Source: Vibrio sp. PID17_43 (lineage in GTDB: Bacteria > Pseudomonadota > Gammaproteobacteria > Enterobacterales > Vibrionaceae). From it: a stretch of 64,000 bases of DNA. Every line of letters starts with the position of its first letter. Position 1 is the stretch's first letter. The position numbers and the translations under genes are program-made. Below, piece after piece: positions 29,931 to 42,517 of this stretch. A model generated the notes under the pieces. The model had not been told where the DNA came from. It saw only the letters and a list, made by a program, of their open reading frames with translations, and ran no database searches. The DNA is taken from the NCBI RefSeq assembly GCF_002608565.1, contig NZ_LIXM01000017.1:1-64000 (forward strand), in the 5' to 3' direction.

Positions 29931-31115
29931 ATGCTCAGCAATCAAACTATTGAAATAGTGAAAGCAACGGCGCCACTTCTTGCAGAAACTGGCCCAAAAC
30001 TCACCGCACACTTTTACGATAGAATGTTCACCCATAACCCTGAGTTGAAAGATATTTTCAACATGAGCAATCAGCGCAATGGTGACCAACGAGAAGCGCT
30101 ATTTAATGCCATCTGCGCCTACGCGACTAACATCGATAACCTGCCTGCACTGCTAGGCGCGGTAGAAAAAATCGCTCATAAACACACCAGCTTTTTAATT
30201 ACTGAAGATCAGTACCAAATCGTCGGTAAACACCTGCTTGCTACCATTGATGAATTGTTCTCTCCTGGTCAGGAAGTGATTGATGCATGGGCAGAAGCAT
30301 ACGGTGTGCTCGCGAACGTATTCATTCAACGTGAAGAGCAAATCTACCAAGAAAACGCCGCACTTCAAGGTGGTTGGCGTGGTCTGCGTGAGTTTGAGTT
30401 GGTGGGCAAGCAACTTGAGAGTGAAAGCATCTGTAGCTTTGTTTTCAAACCAACCGATGGTGAAGTGGTTTCTGAATACAAACCGGGTCAATACCTCGGT
30501 ATCTACATCAACAGTGATAAGTTCGACAGCCAAGAGATTCGCCAATACAGCCTATCTTCTGCGGCTCAAAAGAACACTTACCGTATCTCGGTAAAACGTG
30601 AACAAGGCGGTAAAGTATCGAATTTCCTGCATGATGAGCTAAACATCGGCGATAAAGTACAACTTGCGGCACCTGCGGGTGATTTCTTTATGGATGTAGA
30701 CGCGACGACTCCAGTTGTTTTGGTTTCGGCAGGTGTGGGGGTAACTCCAACTCTATCGATGCTCGAGAGCCTTGCTGAGCATCAAGCGCCCGTGACTTGG
30801 GTACACGCGGCAGAAAACGGTCAGCAGCACGCATTTAAACAGCACGTAAACCAACTAGTGAGTGCAAAAGACAACATGAACTCGCTGATTTGGTACAACC
30901 AGCCAACCGCAGAAGACAAGATCGGTGAAGACTTTCACTTCACTGGCTTGGTGAATCTAAACGAGATAGAAGTGGCGCTGAAGCAAGACAACGTGCAGGT
31001 GTACTTCTGCGGTCCTGTCGGCTTTATGCAGCATGTCGCGAAGCAGTTGCTTGAGTTAGGCGTCCCTCAAGGGCAATTCCATTACGAGTGTTTTGGTCCA
31101 CACAAAGTCGTATAA
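29931..31115 (+). CDS. hmp: Nitric oxide dioxygenase (flavohemoglobin)
   Basis: Hmp (394 aa) turns NO plus O2 into nitrate. It has an N-terminal globin domain (about 1-137, proximal His in KIAHKHTSF near residue 85), an FAD domain (RQYSLSSA near 205) and an NAD(P)H domain ([13 protein letters not shown] near 270). I chose ATG 29931-29933 ([10 protein letters not shown]), because GGGAAGA precedes it and it matches the family; the ORF opens earlier at 29895, inside the operators. Divergent from nsrR. Confidence 0.98.
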   Translation: MLSNQTIEIVKATAPLLAETGPKLTAHFYDRMFTHNPELKDIFNMSNQRNGDQREALFNAICAYATNIDNLPALLGAVEKIAHKHTSFLITEDQYQIVGKHLLATIDELFSPGQEVIDAWAEAYGVLANVFIQREEQIYQENAALQGGWRGLREFELVGKQLESESICSFVFKPTDGEVVSEYKPGQYLGIYINSDKFDSQEIRQYSLSSAAQKNTYRISVKREQGGKVSNFLHDELNIGDKVQLAAPAGDFFMDVDATTPVVLVSAGVGVTPTLSMLESLAEHQAPVTWVHAAENGQQHAFKQHVNQLVSAKDNMNSLIWYNQPTAEDKIGEDFHFTGLVNLNEIEVALKQDNVQVYFCGPVGFMQHVAKQLLELGVPQGQFHYECFGPHKVV

Positions 31116-31136
31116 CTATTGGTGCTGTCTTGAAAA

Positions 31137-31167
31137 CAACAAAGCCCACATCATGTGGGCTTTGTTG
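31137..31167. terminator. Bidirectional terminator between hmp and motX
   Basis: A long palindromic stem (CAACAAAGCCCACAT and its complement) between convergent hmp and motX, with T-rich ends on the plus side. Confidence 0.8.
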
Positions 31168-31199
31168 TATGAAGTTATCAGCGTTTTTAACCGAACTGC

Positions 31200-31835
31200 T
31201 TACCAGAAGGTATCACGTCGTTTTGCGCGTGCGATGATGTTTTGCGGCATTCGCTGCTCTAAGCCATTTCTTAGTACCGCGATACGTTTATGCTGTCTCT
31301 TATCCGCCGTTACCGAGTTATACAACCAACGGTAAGCATCTTCGTAATCAATCGGACTGCCGTAATCACGCAGCAATAACTCAGCAAGATGAATACGCGC
31401 ATTTAGATTGCCCATCGCTGCGGCTTCACGCAGGTAAGGGATTGCACGTTCCTTGTCTTGTTGAACTAACGTACCACGAGAATAGTAACGCCCAAGCTGC
31501 TCTAATGCTGCTGGCAAGCCTTGGTGCGCGGCATTTTCCATGTAGTAAAGGCCGAGTTCAACGTCTTGCTCTACACAGACGCCCCACGCCAGCATATCAC
31601 CGTAAAGGAATTCATAAGACGGCAAATTAATGCGCGTCGCACGTGCTACGATGTCTTCCACCAACTGGCAGTTATCAGCGCGCACGCGTTGTAAGTGCTT
31701 ATTCTGTTCAATAAGCGTAATCAACTCTGCTTCGGTGTAGATAGGAACTGGCGCACCCACATCGGCAATATTAGCTTCAACCGAGGTTGCACTTAGCATC
31801 AATAACAGTGAAGCAGCCACTGCCCGTAACTTCAT
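31200..31835 (-). CDS. motX: Sodium-type flagellar motor protein MotX
   Basis: This 211-aa protein has a signal peptide (MKLRAVAASLLLMLSATSVEA) and Sel1-like repeats (YYMENAAHQGLPAALEQLG and YLREAAAMGNLNARIHLAE, about residues 100-165). Length and sequence fit MotX, the T-ring protein of the Na+-driven polar flagellum in Vibrio. It is periplasmic. Preferred start is ATG 31833-31835. A near-perfect sigma-28 promoter lies upstream (separate entry). It is a lone flagellar gene among housekeeping genes. Confidence 0.92.
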   Translation of the reverse strand: MKLRAVAASLLLMLSATSVEANIADVGAPVPIYTEAELITLIEQNKHLQRVRADNCQLVEDIVARATRINLPSYEFLYGDMLAWGVCVEQDVELGLYYMENAAHQGLPAALEQLGRYYSRGTLVQQDKERAIPYLREAAAMGNLNARIHLAELLLRDYGSPIDYEDAYRWLYNSVTADKRQHKRIAVLRNGLEQRMPQNIIARAKRRDTFW

Positions 31836-31900
31836 AAATGTACTCTTTAAGGTATCGAAGAAACCAAAGATCGGCGAAGGATCTCCTCTGCTTGATAACC

Positions 31901-31927
31901 TTATCGGCAAAAGGCTGTTAATCTTTA
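31901..31927 (-). promoter_or_regulatory. Sigma-28 (FliA) promoter of motX
   Basis: On the minus strand TAAA (31924-31927) and GCCGATAA (31901-31908) are separated by exactly 15 bases, a perfect match to the FliA consensus TAAA-N15-GCCGATAA. It lies 65 bases upstream of the motX start. Confidence 0.9.
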
Positions 31928-32016
31928 GGCAAATTTTGCCTCTTTCCTAAGCTTAACGGCAACAGCTTGCCACATCGAGTCTATTTTCCCCACGAATGAA
32001 GCTAACTCACAGAGAC

Positions 32017-32044
32017 AAAAAAGCCGACTTTAAAGTCGGCTTTT
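32017..32044 (-). terminator. Terminator after purA
   Basis: A 12-bp stem (AAAAGCCGACTT and AAGTCGGCTTTT) followed by U in the minus transcript; it ends 22 bases after the purA stop. Confidence 0.9.
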
Positions 32045-32065
32045 ACAATCTCTACCGAGTATCGA

Positions 32066-33403
<1,338 letters not shown>

Positions 33404-33555
33404 TTAAAAAAGGATTTTAGCACCGAATCCCCCTTCTTGCAGTCATTTTTTGTTCAGAGAGTCAGTACTAGAATGCAATTTCGCCGACATTGCGCATGTC
33501 ACATCCCCCATATCACTGATAATATTTACTTTTCTTAAATCGACTAAGGTTCACT

Positions 33556-33741
33556 ATGTCAGAGTCTATTTGGCTAGCGATTGGGCTAGTATTGATCGTG
33601 GAAGGGATTGGCCCACTTATTGCGCCAAATGGTTGGCGTAACATGGTGGCACAATTGAGTGAACAGCCAGACAACCAACTTCGACGTATTGGAGGTTGCC
33701 TTGTGGTTGCAGGAACAATCATTGCGGTCATGATGAGCTAA
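33556..33741 (+). CDS. yjeT: YjeT-like DUF2065 membrane protein
   Basis: This 61-aa protein has two membrane segments (SIWLAIGLVLIVEGIGPLI and GGCLVVAGTIIAVMM) around a short charged loop, the DUF2065/YjeT pattern. Its function is unknown. In E. coli yjeT lies between hflC and purA in the same direction as both; here it keeps the place but is inverted. It faces hflC across a shared terminator. Confidence 0.88.
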   Translation: MSESIWLAIGLVLIVEGIGPLIAPNGWRNMVAQLSEQPDNQLRRIGGCLVVAGTIIAVMMS

Positions 33742-33776
33742 CCTCCGAAACAACTACTACGTTCTCAGCCGATACA

Positions 33777-33803
33777 AAAAAGGCTCCTAACAGGAGCCTT
33801 TTT
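33777..33803. terminator. Bidirectional terminator between yjeT and hflC
   Basis: Twelve-bp stem AAAAAGGCTCCT and AGGAGCCTTTTT with AAC loop and T-runs in both directions. Confidence 0.9.
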
Positions 33804-33818
33804 GATTTAAAGACACGC

Positions 33819-34799
33819 TTATTCGACTTTAGCGCCTTGCGCATTGTTCATGTACTGGAAGAACTCGCTGTTCGGATCCAGAACAAGAATGTCGCTCTTA
33901 GAGCTGAACGATTTCTCATAAGCCTTCAAAGAACGTAAGAAGCTAAAGAATTCAGGATCTTTGCTGTACGCATCGGCGTAAATCTTCGCCGCTTCTGCAT
34001 CTGCTGCACCGCGTGTTACACGAGCGGTTTTATCCGCTTCTGCCAGAATCGTTGCCACTTCAAGCTCTGCTTGTGCGCGGATAACTTCGGCTTTCTCACG
34101 GCCTTGAGAGCGATGCTTACGTGCTACAGACTCTCGCTCGGCACGCATACGACGGTAGATTGATTCACTAATCTCATCTGGAAGGTTGATCTTCTTCATA
34201 CGGAAGTCAACGATGCGAACACCCAAGTCTTTCATTGCGCTTCCACGCGTGTCTTTCAACACTTCAGACATGATTAGATCACGCTCACCATCGATTTCCA
34301 ATGCCTCACGTGCCGCTTCACTATTCAGTTCATCGCTATCTAGATCGTCTGGCAATACGTCAGTATTACGTGGACCAGACACGATCTGTTTGATGTCACG
34401 AGAACCGATTTCTGAACGAAGCACGTCCGTCACTTTACGCTCCAAAAGCGCTTCAGCAGTCAGTGTATTGCCGCCACCTGTCGCTAGGTAGTAACGTCCG
34501 AAATCTTCGATACGCCACTTCACGTAGGTATCAATGATTACGTCTTTTTTCTCCGCAGTTACGAAACGGTCAGCACGGCCATCCATGGTTTGGATACGCG
34601 CATCTAACTGCTTAACGCGGTCAAATAGTGGCATTTTGAAATGCAGACCCGGCTCGTAGATTCGAGTGATATCGTTATTGTCTTTCAATACACGACCAAA
34701 TCGAACCACGATACCACGCTCACCTTCAGGGATAACGAATAGTGACATCAACATTAATGCCAGTGCGATGACCAGTACAGGGATCATTAACTTACGCAT
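33819..34799 (-). CDS. hflC: HflC, FtsH-protease modulator (SPFH protein)
   Basis: HflC (326 aa) has one N-terminal membrane anchor (residues about 4-22) and an SPFH/prohibitin domain (about 20-200). With HflK it forms a large membrane cage around FtsH that controls turnover of membrane proteins. It follows hflK by two bases, a tight translational pair, and is the last gene of the hfl cluster. Confidence 0.97.
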   Translation of the reverse strand: MRKLMIPVLVIALALMLMSLFVIPEGERGIVVRFGRVLKDNNDITRIYEPGLHFKMPLFDRVKQLDARIQTMDGRADRFVTAEKKDVIIDTYVKWRIEDFGRYYLATGGGNTLTAEALLERKVTDVLRSEIGSRDIKQIVSGPRNTDVLPDDLDSDELNSEAAREALEIDGERDLIMSEVLKDTRGSAMKDLGVRIVDFRMKKINLPDEISESIYRRMRAERESVARKHRSQGREKAEVIRAQAELEVATILAEADKTARVTRGAADAEAAKIYADAYSKDPEFFSFLRSLKAYEKSFSSKSDILVLDPNSEFFQYMNNAQGAKVE

Positions 34800-34801
34800 T
34801 C

Positions 34802-36001
34802 TTAGTATCTCCCTTGACGTGAATCTGTTGAACGAGACTGCGTACTCGAAGTGTCTTGGTTCGGGCGTTCAGACTCAAGTTGAATATGATCGTACGCTGA
34901 AGAAGACTTCGATTTACGTTTGGTGTCTGTTTGACCTTCCCCCGTCAACTTATCAATTGGTAGGTAAAGCAGATTGCCGCTCGATTCAGAGTCAATGAGC
35001 ACTTTAGAAGTGCTTGAATAAACCTCTTCCATGGCATCAATGTACAGACGGTCACGAGTAACGCCAGGTGCCGCTTGGTATTCAGGCAGTAGTTTTTCAA
35101 ACTGCGCCACTTGACCAAGAGCTTCGTTGGTTACACGCTCGTTGTAACCTTGCGCTTCTTTCTTCAAACGCTCAGCACGACCTGTTGCCTTCGGCAAGAT
35201 TTCGTTCTTGTACGCTTCGGCTTCACGGATGAAACGTTCTTCATCCTCACGTGCAGCGATAGCGTCATCAAACGCATCTTTTACTTGCTCTGGCGGACGT
35301 GCAGACTGGAAGTTCACGTCAACAATCACGATGCCCATATCGTAGCTATCAATGATTTGATTCAGTGTTTCTTGCGTCGTTTGACGGATTTGCTGACGGC
35401 CACTGGTTAAGATGCTATCCATTAGTGAGTCACCAATGACCGCACGTAACGCCGAATCTGTTGCTTGACGCAAGCTGTCATCAGCATTGGTTACGCGGTA
35501 TAGGTATTTGTATGGGTCAGCAACACGGTATTGAACGTCCATCGCGACGGTTACTACGTTTTCATCTTTAGTCAGCATTAGACCAGATGCACGTAGCGAA
35601 CGAATCGCCTGCACGTTTACAGCCGTCACTTCGTCAATAAAGCGAGGACGCCAGTTCAGACCGGGATCGACGATACGATCGTACTTTCCTAAACGCAAAA
35701 CCACACCGCGCTCTGCTTCACCGATGGTGTAAAAACCAGCGAAGAACCACACCGCAATCGCAATAAGTGCAATGATGCCGAAGCCAATCGCACTACCGCC
35801 ACCGCCGATAGGTGAACTACCGCCGCCTTTTTTACCAAACTTACCACCCAGCTTTTGACTCAGTTTGCTGAACACTTCATCTAAATCTGGCGGACCTTGA
35901 TCTCGGCCACCAGGACGCTGGCCACCACGATTATTATTACCCCAAGGGTCATTATCGCGGCCATTGTTGCCGTTGTTATTTCCAGGCTCATTCCACGCCA
36001 T
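34802..36001 (-). CDS. hflK: HflK, FtsH-protease modulator (SPFH protein)
   Basis: HflK (399 aa) starts with a Gly/Asn/Arg-rich cytoplasmic segment of about 70 residues (NEPGNNNGNNGRDNDPWG), then one membrane segment (about 73-92) and an SPFH domain. It is the partner of HflC in the FtsH complex. The C-terminal tail (about 345-399) is Ser/Gln-rich and probably unstructured. It is 45 bases after hflX. Confidence 0.97.
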   Translation of the reverse strand: MAWNEPGNNNGNNGRDNDPWGNNNRGGQRPGGRDQGPPDLDEVFSKLSQKLGGKFGKKGGGSSPIGGGGSAIGFGIIALIAIAVWFFAGFYTIGEAERGVVLRLGKYDRIVDPGLNWRPRFIDEVTAVNVQAIRSLRASGLMLTKDENVVTVAMDVQYRVADPYKYLYRVTNADDSLRQATDSALRAVIGDSLMDSILTSGRQQIRQTTQETLNQIIDSYDMGIVIVDVNFQSARPPEQVKDAFDDAIAAREDEERFIREAEAYKNEILPKATGRAERLKKEAQGYNERVTNEALGQVAQFEKLLPEYQAAPGVTRDRLYIDAMEEVYSSTSKVLIDSESSGNLLYLPIDKLTGEGQTDTKRKSKSSSAYDHIQLESERPNQDTSSTQSRSTDSRQGRY

Positions 36002-36046
36002 TAGAAAGCTCCATCATTTGATATGACGTTATACTGTAGCAGTCCT

Positions 36047-37336
36047 TTAAGTGACTATAAAGTCGACTAAAACTGCCCCTTCTCTTTTTTCAAGTCTAGA
36101 CCAATCTACTTGCTGCATTCGAATATCGATCAACAAGTTACCTTCCTGGTCATATTCCTCACGTTGAATACACTTCATTTGGAAGAATGTACTACGGAAT
36201 CGTCCTTGATACTGTGGAGGAATTCTCAACTGATACTCAACGATTTGCGACGCTAAACGTTCTGTCAGCGCATCAAACAGGAGATCAATACCTATCCCTT
36301 CCATAGCAGAAACCCAAACGGTGCGAGGAAGGCCTTCCTCATCACGATCTATACGTGGTTTTTGCTCTTCTAGATTGTCAATCTTGTTCATGACGACGAG
36401 CGTTGGCACTTCATGTGCCTCGATCTCTTCTAAAACTTCATGAACAGCTTGAATATTCTCACGAAAACGCTCATCACTGGCATCAACAACATGTAACAAA
36501 ATGTCAGCTTCTTGCGTTTCCTGCAACGTTGCTTTGAAGGCCGCAACCAAATCGTGAGGCAGATGTCGGATAAATCCAACGGTATCAGCAAGAATTGCAG
36601 ACCCAACATCGGCTAACTCAATCTTACGTAACGTAGGGTCAAGAGTTGCAAACAGTTGATCTGCCGCGTAAACGCCAGCTTCCGTAATACAGTTGAAAAG
36701 TGTCGACTTACCCGCGTTGGTGTAACCGACGAGAGAAATCGTTGGGATTTCAGCTCGATTTCGGGCACGACGTCCCTGTTCACGCTGCTTTGCCACTTTA
36801 TCTAAACGACGAAGGATAGCTTTAATTCTGTCACGCAATAGTCGGCGGTCAGTTTCTAACTGAGTTTCACCCGGCCCTCGTAGACCAATACCGCCTTTCT
36901 GCCTTTCAAGGTGCGTCCAACCACGAATTAAACGAGTAGAAATGTGTCGAAGTTGAGCCAACTCTACTTGCAGCTTACCTTCGTGTGTTCGTGCTCGCTG
37001 AGCAAAGATGTCAAGGATAAGACCAGTGCGATCGAGAACTCGACATTGGCACAGTTTTTCGAGGTTACGTTCTTGGGCAGGAGAGAGGGAGTGATTAAAA
37101 ATCACTATTTCAGCACCCGTCAATTGTACCGCAGTAGCAATTTCTTGTGCCTTACCCTCTCCGACATAGTATTTCGGGTGAGGGGAGCGACGGCTACCAG
37201 TGACAACTTGCAGCGTCTCTACCCCTGCAGAAGACACCAGCATTTCGAATTCAGCCAGATCTTCCCATTCACCTTCTTGCGTGAAGTTGATATGAACAAG
37301 TACGGCTCGCTCACCGGATTCATAACGGTCAAACAA
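36047..37336 (-). CDS. hflX: Ribosome-associated GTPase HflX
   Basis: HflX (429 aa) is a GTPase that binds 50S subunits and splits stalled 70S ribosomes, for example after heat shock. G1 is GYTNAGKSTLFN near residue 205, with G3 DTVGFI and G4 MNKIDN. The N-terminal GTP-binding region (HPKYYVGEGKAQEI) is typical. The start is TTG at 37334-37336, with AAGGAG eight bases upstream. It lies 38 bases after hfq. Confidence 0.97.
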   Translation of the reverse strand: MFDRYESGERAVLVHINFTQEGEWEDLAEFEMLVSSAGVETLQVVTGSRRSPHPKYYVGEGKAQEIATAVQLTGAEIVIFNHSLSPAQERNLEKLCQCRVLDRTGLILDIFAQRARTHEGKLQVELAQLRHISTRLIRGWTHLERQKGGIGLRGPGETQLETDRRLLRDRIKAILRRLDKVAKQREQGRRARNRAEIPTISLVGYTNAGKSTLFNCITEAGVYAADQLFATLDPTLRKIELADVGSAILADTVGFIRHLPHDLVAAFKATLQETQEADILLHVVDASDERFRENIQAVHEVLEEIEAHEVPTLVVMNKIDNLEEQKPRIDRDEEGLPRTVWVSAMEGIGIDLLFDALTERLASQIVEYQLRIPPQYQGRFRSTFFQMKCIQREEYDQEGNLLIDIRMQQVDWSRLEKREGAVLVDFIVT

Positions 37337-37374
37337 GCAATCAACTCCTTATTGTAAAAATACGAAATGAAGAA

Positions 37375-37677
<303 letters not shown>

Positions 37678-37832
37678 CTAGTGGTGCAATGCAAAAGGCA
37701 CTTCTTTTTGCATCAGAGCTAAACGAATCAAAAAAGCACTCTAATTAATTAGCAGCATAATATAAAAACCGCCAACAACCGATCCTTTGAGAGTGCGTTC
37801 ACGCCAAAACGATCACATTATACACAGCAATG

Positions 37833-38765
37833 TCAATCAGATGCTATCGCTTCTGACATGGTTGCCAGTGCCTGTTCAATGTTGCCGCTATCCAACCAAG
37901 TTAAATCATTCCAGCTGCGTAACCAGGTGATTTGTCGCTTGGCCAATTGACGAGTTGCACATACGCCACGAAAAATCGCTTCGTCTCGTGTACACTCCCC
38001 GTCTAAATACTCCCACATCTGCCTGTAACCCACGCAGCGAATAGAAGGTAGATCTGGGTGAAGATCATCACGCGCATAAAGCACTTTCATCTCATCTTCA
38101 AAACCAGCAGCCATCATTTTCTCGAAACGCAGTTCAATTCGACGGTGAAGTTCAGCCCTATCCTTGGGAGCTATTGCAAACTGTTTAACTCGGAACGGCA
38201 GGCTATCGCCTTTCGTTTGAGTCAACTCAGTCAGAGTCTGACCTGAAATACGAAAAACTTCTAACGCCCTAGACAAACGCTGAGGATCGTTAGGATGGAT
38301 TCTCGCTGCTGATACAGGATCAATCTCTTTTAGTTCATCGTGCAACACTGACCAACCTTTAGTCAATGCCTCTTGCTCAATTTGCTGACGAATTTCAGAG
38401 TTTGCTGCTGGAAGAGGTGATAAACCTTCAAGTAATGCCTTGTAATACAGCATCGTACCACCAACCAGTAGCGGAATTTTTCCTTCAGCAACAATCTCAT
38501 TCATCGCCTGCAGCGCGTCACGACGGAAATCTGCAGCAGAGTAAGACTCACTCGGATCCAAGATATCGATAAGGCGATGTGGCGCTAAACTAAGCTCACG
38601 CTCATCTGGCTTGGCGGTGCCGATGTCCATCCCTTTGTAGATCAACGCGGAGTCCACGCTGATGATCTCAACTGGGTATTTTTGACGCAGGCGTATCGCC
38701 AGCTCAGTCTTACCTGATGCGGTTGGCCCCATTAAGAAAAGAGCCAAAGGTAGTTTGTCTGTCAT
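37833..38765 (-). CDS. miaA: tRNA dimethylallyltransferase MiaA
   Basis: MiaA (310 aa) adds dimethylallyl to A37 of tRNAs that read UNN codons, the first step to ms2i6A. The P-loop [14 protein letters not shown] lies at residues 13-20, and [16 protein letters not shown] follows. Its start overlaps the mutL stop by four bases, which suggests coupled translation. The E. coli order mutL-miaA-hfq-hflX is kept. Confidence 0.98.
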   Translation of the reverse strand: MTDKLPLALFLMGPTASGKTELAIRLRQKYPVEIISVDSALIYKGMDIGTAKPDERELSLAPHRLIDILDPSESYSAADFRRDALQAMNEIVAEGKIPLLVGGTMLYYKALLEGLSPLPAANSEIRQQIEQEALTKGWSVLHDELKEIDPVSAARIHPNDPQRLSRALEVFRISGQTLTELTQTKGDSLPFRVKQFAIAPKDRAELHRRIELRFEKMMAAGFEDEMKVLYARDDLHPDLPSIRCVGYRQMWEYLDGECTRDEAIFRGVCATRQLAKRQITWLRSWNDLTWLDSGNIEQALATMSEAIASD

Positions 38766-40780
38766 GGTTTTAATTTGGCAATCGTGGCAGAGAAATCAAC
38801 AGCTGATACAAACTTTGTATCTTCTAATGGCAATTGACCATGTCGTAGCTGTTCAAGTTCCGCAATAATTTGAATGGCTTCAGAGAGAGTATAGTGGCTC
38901 TTAACCGTTGTAACCTGCAAAGCAAGCCAATCGATAAGATCCGGCAGCATCTGGGCTGTTGCCACCTCTTCCTTCATACGTGTTTGCGCGTAAGATAACA
39001 GATCTGGTATCAAGTTTTGTAAGTTTTGTTGACGTAACGGTGCTGGCATACCCATCACCATCAAGGCTTTGTCATTTCTGGCTTTCAGTTGGATACCAAG
39101 CTGAGCAAAATCTTGTTGGAAATCTTGGGCTAACTTAATCAATCCAGAATCCAACTTCACCGATAATGGCACCAATAGCGGTTGAGCCTTCAACGCCCCA
39201 TCACTCGGAGTGAGCTGCCCTTGGGTTCGGTAAAACTCCGCTCTTGGCAATGCCACTAGAGCCGCACCGCTATCGCTGTTCATCAAGACAAACCGTTCAT
39301 CCACGATGGCTAATGCTTTGCCTAATGCCATTACAGGTGAAGGCTGAGCCTCAGAGCGAGGAGCCATGTCTGTCAACGATGGTGTCTGCTTCGATTCAAA
39401 ATCTGGTGTTTGCAGTAATTCATGATAAGCGCGCACTTCTTGTTTACTTGGTGCGGGCTCAGCATGTCGCTGCTCTTTGTTTGAGTTCGGTTTAGGCGCT
39501 GGTTTGGACTCTATCCAATCAGTTCGTTTGAAAGAGTCCGTCACGCGCGCTTCCCGCACTGAGGAATCACTTAGAGGACGATCGCAAGGTTTCGCTTCGT
39601 AGTCCGAGCGTCCCGGATAGGCTGGTGTGTTATCTATCGCTTGATAGACACGCTCTGGTACTGGTGAACTTGTTTGCTCCGGTGCACTGGCTGGTTCAGG
39701 AGTTGGAACCATTGTCTCAAACGGCTCTACTGACTCAGCATGGTGGAACGCAGATTCGTTGACGTGTGGCTTATCAATCACTGAGCTTTGCACAAGGGCA
39801 TCAGCCAGTGCTTGATAAATAAAATCGTGCACCAGTCGCGCTTGATGAAAGCGTACTTCATGCTTCGCTGGATGAACGTTCACGTCCACTTGGTGTGGGT
39901 CAAGCTCGATAAACAAGACATACGCTGCAAACTGATCCGGTTTTAAGCTGGTTTCATAGCTTTGACGAATCGCATGATTGATCAGCTTGTCACGCATCAT
40001 GCGGCCATTTACATAGCAGTATTGTAGATCGCTCTGCTGCCTCGCTCCTTCCGGTGTCGTAATCCAGCCATGCAACTTGAGCCCTTGGTGCTCCAACTCA
40101 ATACGTAGCATATTACGTACAAAGCCATTGCCACACACTGCAGCGATACGCTTTTCAGTCTGAAGCTGATTTTTTGCCGCACGATATTGGCGGATCATTT
40201 TGCCGTTGTGACGAACATTGATCGTGACATCAAAACGACTCAAAGCAATACGTTTCAATAACTCATCAATATGAGCGAACTCTGTTTTTTCAGTGCGCAA
40301 GAATTTTCGACGGGCAGGTGTGTTGAAGAACAGATCTAACACTTCAACTGAGGTACCAATTGGGTGTGCGCTTGGTTGTAACTTTACTTGCATATCACGC
40401 CCTTCAGAATAGGCGCTCCACGCCTGATCTTGCGTCGCGGGTCGAGAAGTCATCGTCAAACGTGATACCGAGCTGATACTCGCCAGCGCTTCGCCACGGA
40501 AGCCTAAGCTCATAATCGCTTCCAGGTCATCCAGGGTATGGATCTTCGATGTTGCGTGACGACTGAGCGCCAAGCCTAACTCATCTTTCACAATCCCTTT
40601 ACCATTATCGCGCACGCGAATCAGCTTAGCGCCACCTTTCTCGATATCAATGTCGATACGTGTTGCGCCCGAATCAAGACTGTTTTCTACCAGCTCTTTC
40701 ACGACAGAAGCAGGCCTTTCAACCACCTCTCCTGCCGCGATTTGGTTTGCCAGTCTAGCTGGCAAAATCTTAATGGTCAT
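38762..40780 (-). CDS. mutL: DNA mismatch repair protein MutL
   Basis: MutL (672 aa) links MutS to MutH and UvrD in methyl-directed mismatch repair. The GHKL ATPase domain (about 1-330) shows [16 protein letters not shown] and [11 protein letters not shown] variable Pro/Ser/Glu-rich linker covers about 340-480, and a dimerisation domain follows. The endonuclease motif DQHAX2EX4E is absent, as expected where a separate MutH cuts. It sits 18 bases after amiB. Confidence 0.98.
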   Translation of the reverse strand: MTIKILPARLANQIAAGEVVERPASVVKELVENSLDSGATRIDIDIEKGGAKLIRVRDNGKGIVKDELGLALSRHATSKIHTLDDLEAIMSLGFRGEALASISSVSRLTMTSRPATQDQAWSAYSEGRDMQVKLQPSAHPIGTSVEVLDLFFNTPARRKFLRTEKTEFAHIDELLKRIALSRFDVTINVRHNGKMIRQYRAAKNQLQTEKRIAAVCGNGFVRNMLRIELEHQGLKLHGWITTPEGARQQSDLQYCYVNGRMMRDKLINHAIRQSYETSLKPDQFAAYVLFIELDPHQVDVNVHPAKHEVRFHQARLVHDFIYQALADALVQSSVIDKPHVNESAFHHAESVEPFETMVPTPEPASAPEQTSSPVPERVYQAIDNTPAYPGRSDYEAKPCDRPLSDSSVREARVTDSFKRTDWIESKPAPKPNSNKEQRHAEPAPSKQEVRAYHELLQTPDFESKQTPSLTDMAPRSEAQPSPVMALGKALAIVDERFVLMNSDSGAALVALPRAEFYRTQGQLTPSDGALKAQPLLVPLSVKLDSGLIKLAQDFQQDFAQLGIQLKARNDKALMVMGMPAPLRQQNLQNLIPDLLSYAQTRMKEEVATAQMLPDLIDWLALQVTTVKSHYTLSEAIQIIAELEQLRHGQLPLEDTKFVSAVDFSATIAKLKP

Positions 40781-40798
40781 GATGAGTTATAAGCTCAC

Positions 40799-42517
40799 TT
40801 ACTTATTAGGGATAATTAGCTCTTGTCCTACGGCTAGCTCGTCAGAAGGTAAGTTATTTGCCTTACGGATACTCGATACGCTCACACCATATTTTGAGGC
40901 AATCTTACCAAGGTATTCTCCACGCGCCACTTTATGCTTACGGATTGGCTTGTCTTTCACCGCAACGGTGATCTTGAGTTTCTGACCGACTCGAAGCGTA
41001 TCTGATTTCAGATTGTTCTCGCGGCGAATATCCGCAATCTTCACTTTATAGTGGCTAGCAATCTTACCTAGGAACTCACCCGATTTAACCGTGTGAGTGA
41101 TGGTCTCTGTTTCTACCGTGTTTGCTTTGTTCGGAATTGATACCGCGGCGGCAGCGCCCCCAGGGATATTCAATTTCTGACCAACAGCTAAGCCACTCGA
41201 TTTTAGCTTGTTCTCACTCATGATCGCTTTGGTTGACGTTCCGTATTTTTGTGCAATCACAGAGAGCGACTCACCCCGTTTCACGGTATGAACGATTGGC
41301 TTTGCCGACGACGAAAATACCGTCCCTTCTGGCGGGTTATCTTTCAGGTACTTCACAACCGCTTTGGTAATCGAACGTGCCAACTTGTCTTGATGCGAAC
41401 GCTGGAACAGTAGCTTCTCTTCCGTCGGATTTGAAATAAAGCCGGTTTCAACCAGAACCGATGGGATCTGCGGAGAACGTAACACCGCTAGGCTGGTGTT
41501 TATCGGTTTTGAGTTGTGCAAACGCGCTACTTTACCCATCTCTCCTAAAATCTCCGTTGCTAGTTTGTAGCCTTCTTTTTGTGAATGGCTAAACTGCAAA
41601 TCCAACAACGTTTGGTTTACGTTACGATCACTGGTATTACTAACAAATGCCGTACCTGAACCACCCAGCAACTCCGATTGCTTCTCATGGTTCTCTACCC
41701 AACGAGAAATCTCCGTGTTTGCCCTACGTGTATTTAACACAAACACCGATCCTCCGCGCGGTTGTGGCGAGGTAAAGGCGTCCGCATGGATAGAAATCAA
41801 CAAGTGGGCGTCATTCTCTCGAGCTATCGCCACTCGGCGGTTAAGATTGACAAAGTAATCCCCTTTACGCGTCATTCTGGTTTTGATCCCAGGAACGGAA
41901 TCAAGCTGCGCTGCGATCTTGCGAGAAATGCTTAACACGGCATCTTTTTCATACTTACGACGCGATGGACCGATTGAACCAGGATCTTCACCACCATGAC
42001 CAGGATCGATAACAATCAAAATTTCCTGTCCACGTTGCACCGTGCTCATATCTTTACTTGTTGTAGACGGCTTCGTCGGCTTGGTGGTGCTCGATGCATT
42101 ATTGCCGTGCGACAAATCCACCACAAGACGGTGACCATATCGGCCGCCTGGTGTTGGGCTAAGCTTAAACAGCTCCGCCTTTACACCCTTTTTAAGTTCA
42201 AATACCAAACGGTAAGTATTTTTGTTTGGTGGTGAGCTCTTACGAACTCGCTTTAATACCGGACTATCGGTCACCGAAACGGGCAACTGAGCTTGCATTG
42301 ATGTGTCTTTAAGATCCACAACCAAACGATCAGGACTCGACAACGAAAAATAAGAATAGTCTGCTTCGGAGCTTAAATCGATAACGACACGAGTCTCATC
42401 AGGTGAAGGCCAGACTCGGAAGTTTTTAACAACGTTAGCAAACGCTAAATTGGGGATGATAAGGAGAAAAGTGGCGACGAATGCCACCACTGACCTAAAA
42501 TTCGAAATACTCAACAT
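40799..42517 (-). CDS. amiB: N-acetylmuramoyl-L-alanine amidase AmiB
   Basis: AmiB (572 aa) cleaves septal peptidoglycan so daughter cells separate. It has a signal peptide, an AMIN domain (about 28-130), an Amidase_3 zinc domain (about 165-390, with [12 protein letters not shown] and [12 protein letters not shown]) and three LysM repeats starting VKRGESL, VKSGEFL and VARGEYL (about 400-572). E. coli AmiB lacks LysM, so the Vibrio form can bind the wall itself. It would be activated by EnvC, which is encoded near 59.4 kb. Confidence 0.97.
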   Translation of the reverse strand: MLSISNFRSVVAFVATFLLIIPNLAFANVVKNFRVWPSPDETRVVIDLSSEADYSYFSLSSPDRLVVDLKDTSMQAQLPVSVTDSPVLKRVRKSSPPNKNTYRLVFELKKGVKAELFKLSPTPGGRYGHRLVVDLSHGNNASSTTKPTKPSTTSKDMSTVQRGQEILIVIDPGHGGEDPGSIGPSRRKYEKDAVLSISRKIAAQLDSVPGIKTRMTRKGDYFVNLNRRVAIARENDAHLLISIHADAFTSPQPRGGSVFVLNTRRANTEISRWVENHEKQSELLGGSGTAFVSNTSDRNVNQTLLDLQFSHSQKEGYKLATEILGEMGKVARLHNSKPINTSLAVLRSPQIPSVLVETGFISNPTEEKLLFQRSHQDKLARSITKAVVKYLKDNPPEGTVFSSSAKPIVHTVKRGESLSVIAQKYGTSTKAIMSENKLKSSGLAVGQKLNIPGGAAAAVSIPNKANTVETETITHTVKSGEFLGKIASHYKVKIADIRRENNLKSDTLRVGQKLKITVAVKDKPIRKHKVARGEYLGKIASKYGVSVSSIRKANNLPSDELAVGQELIIPNK

